Shown: piece after piece, positions 62,430-64,000 of the stretch
Layout of the letters: every line of letters begins with the position of its first letter
Numbering within the stretch: the first letter of the stretch is position 1
Source: Paralvinella palmiformis
Taxonomy: Eukaryota; Annelida; Polychaeta; Terebellida; Alvinellidae
Direction: 5' to 3'
Length of the DNA: 64,000 nucleotides
Assembly (NCBI GenBank): GCA_025642065.1
Contig: JAODUP010000463.1
Coordinates: 496,001 to 560,000 of the forward strand
Translations under genes and position numbers: made by a program
The notes under the pieces: generated by a model
What the model saw: only the letters and a program-made list of their open reading frames with translations
Database searches by the model: none
Told to the model about the DNA's origin: nothing

Positions 62430-62735
62430 ATCTTGGAAGATCAACACAGTAGAAGATGTCAAGAAGCCACTCTCCTTCAGTGTGGTAAATTGGATGAATT
62501 TCATTCAGTGTCACCCCTCACTTGGTGGAAATCACAGAAAAGCCGTTTGGGTAATTCCATATTTAACACTTTGTCACCAGGTGCTTCGCGCTGTGTCATA
62601 CTGCTGGTGTGGAACGCATTTTTTTCTCTCTACATTTGGTCTAGTATATTCCAAACTGAGGAACAGACTCAGAACAGAAAAGGCAAGAAAACTCGTCTTT
62701 ATATACAAACTGTTAAACCAACGATCTTGAACTTA
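62430..62735 (+). pseudogene. hAT (ZBED-like) transposase C-terminal remnant
   Basis: Plus-strand frames give SVSPLTWWKSQKSRLGNS, then after a frame change STFGLVYSKLRNRLRTEKAR and KLVFIYKLLNQ. These correspond to the 'DPLxWW', 'ERxFSxxGxxxxxxRxRL' and 'LVFLxxN' blocks of the hAT dimerisation domain. Only about 100 codons remain and two frames are needed, so it is a dead fragment. It is from a different hAT subgroup than the ZMYM1-like remnant at 23623-24650. Confidence 0.7.
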
Positions 62736-62994
62736 TTATCTTTTTTTTTTGACTAGCTTAGATCTATATATAAACATAATATGTATAATTTTTCAGTTTA
62801 AAAGATCAATAAAAAAAATTTAAAAAAAACATTCATTAGTTTTCTGTGTTAGGAAATGTTTGAACTGTTGTTCTGTTTTTAAATTAAAATCGATTTAATT
62901 TTTAAAAATCTGATTTAAAATATAAAATCTGATAATTTAAAAAAAACATCATGATTGTTTTTGGCAACCCTGTTGATCGATACATCTGATTTTA

Positions 62995-63130
62995 ATTGAC
63001 TGACTGATTGATTGATTGGCTGGTTGTATAATTGTTTAACTGACTGACTGACTAGCAAATCCTGTATCTTATTTTGATTGACTGAATGATTCACTGGCTG
63101 GCTGGATTGTTGACTGACTGACTGACTGGA
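62995..63130. repeat. (TGAC)n-type degenerate tandem repeat
   Basis: Imperfect TGACTGAT/TGGCTGG-type units like those at 57945-58120. Downstream, to 63860, I recognise no gene; a (CA)n run lies at 63520-63562. Confidence 0.7.
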
Positions 63131-63864
63131 TTATTCCCTTTGTTTATGCCCATCATCTATCGATGAAGATTGACTCCGTTTATTCTGCTACATAAGCTTC
63201 AGTCTGCTCTAACTCGGTGATTACCAAACGTTCTCAGAATAACGCCTCGTTGACTACCTAAACTCATTACAAATTCCCCCAACCGTACTCACACCAATCG
63301 TAAAGGCCTAAGGCACTTTGTCGTGTCCGAGCGCTCCTTCTCTGTAGATTTACCTGATCCAGAGATTCAGAACACCGCACTTTAGGTAGGACCCACTTTT
63401 CTATGTGTGCTCCGATAATAGGATATAACTCTGGAATCAAATTCCTGATGAATCCTCCAGAGGTTGTATTCATTATTCGTAATTCTCCGTACCATTGCGT
63501 TTTTACTCTCTGCTAACATACACACACGCACCCACGCACACACACGCACACACACACACACCGTTGATGTGGATCAGGGCTCCAAACGTTATTGTTCCTG
63601 TATCGTTGACCATTTGATATGCTGCCTCATGGTCGCCTGTCACTTGTCCTGTGATTTATAAGTGATTGTGACACGGGTCCAGTGACTAGCCTCTACCTGT
63701 CACGGCCACCAATGGCAAACCCGTGTATCCGATCCCGAACTGAAATCACGGCACGTGGGAATCCCCCCCCCCTCACACTCACACAACCTACAGTTGCTGT
63801 ACCAAGGTGAGGCCGCGGCTAGAGCTCGCCACCGTCCGGTTTAACGTATCGCATTGCTCGGGCT

Positions 63865-64000
63865 ATATTTTACTAGCCTTTTGTAGGCTAAATGGGCTGG
63901 GCGATCTCCGGAAGTAATGAGACGAGGCGAAAGGTGAAACGCCATTCAGAGGTAGCCAGACCGAGATTTGAATTCGGATGCTAGAGGTCTGTGATCGTTC
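63865..64000 (-). mobile_element. Dispersed SINE copy running off the window end
   Basis: TTTTGTAGGCTAAATGGGCT, GCGATCTCCGGAAGTAATGA and a B box in reverse (GAGATTTGAATTC) follow the order of the 17643-17853 copy. The tRNA-like head is cut by the window edge. Confidence 0.7.

Overview
This is a eukaryotic, metazoan nuclear window. It has spliced genes with small exons and GT-AG introns, long AT-rich non-coding stretches, many microsatellites and several clades of decayed retrotransposons and DNA transposons. The ciliary gene TALPID3, together with mobile-element families that are abundant in lophotrochozoans, suggests a mollusc. I cannot name the species, and the phylum is an inference.

Four spliced protein-coding genes can be supported. 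(1) CMC2 (minus strand, 4570-6903) is a three-exon, 70-residue twin-CX9C protein of the mitochondrial intermembrane space. (2) An SLC46-type major-facilitator transporter (minus, 17056-19707) has four exons and 491 residues, with every splice phase consistent. (3) TIMM9 (minus, 29904-30870) has three exons and 96 residues with twin CX3C. (4) TALPID3/KIAA0586 (plus, 34663-42060) has eight exons visible and its 3' part not found. TIMM9 and TALPID3 are head to head, as in the human genome, so this is a conserved pair that probably shares a promoter with three CCAAT boxes at 34410-34619. TALPID3 exon 1 carries an apparent one-base frameshift.

Mobile DNA fills much of the rest. There is a DUF7869-like remnant (1535-2410) and a CR1/Jockey-type LINE 3' end (2686-3350). 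A hAT-like element (4998-6405) sits inside an older TIR element (4756-6502), which is interleaved with CMC2 introns. A nearly full-length but dead L1-like LINE lies at 9340-12895. A tRNA-derived SINE has inserted into another SINE with a 10-bp target duplication (13343-13850). A 280-bp MITE lies at 15079-15358. A 3.2-kb block with 275-bp inverted arms (23324-26560) encloses a hAT remnant and a second multicopy-family pseudogene. A second copy of the outer TIR element is at 38060-38452. Two LINEs meet tail to tail near 59.08 kb (L2-like 58160-59060 plus, RTE-like 59100-62066 minus), followed by a ZBED-type hAT remnant (62430-62735). A dispersed tRNA-derived SINE family has about seven recognisable copies in both orientations.

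From about 44.6 to 56.7 kb the base composition changes abruptly. The DNA becomes GC- and CpG-rich, with dense (CT)n/(GA)n, (CA)n and poly-C tracts, and no recognisable gene. It contains one exon-like segment (minus, 53570-53702) and one promoter-like cluster (54249-54322). It may be regulatory DNA, a compositional island or an assembly join; the sequence alone does not decide.
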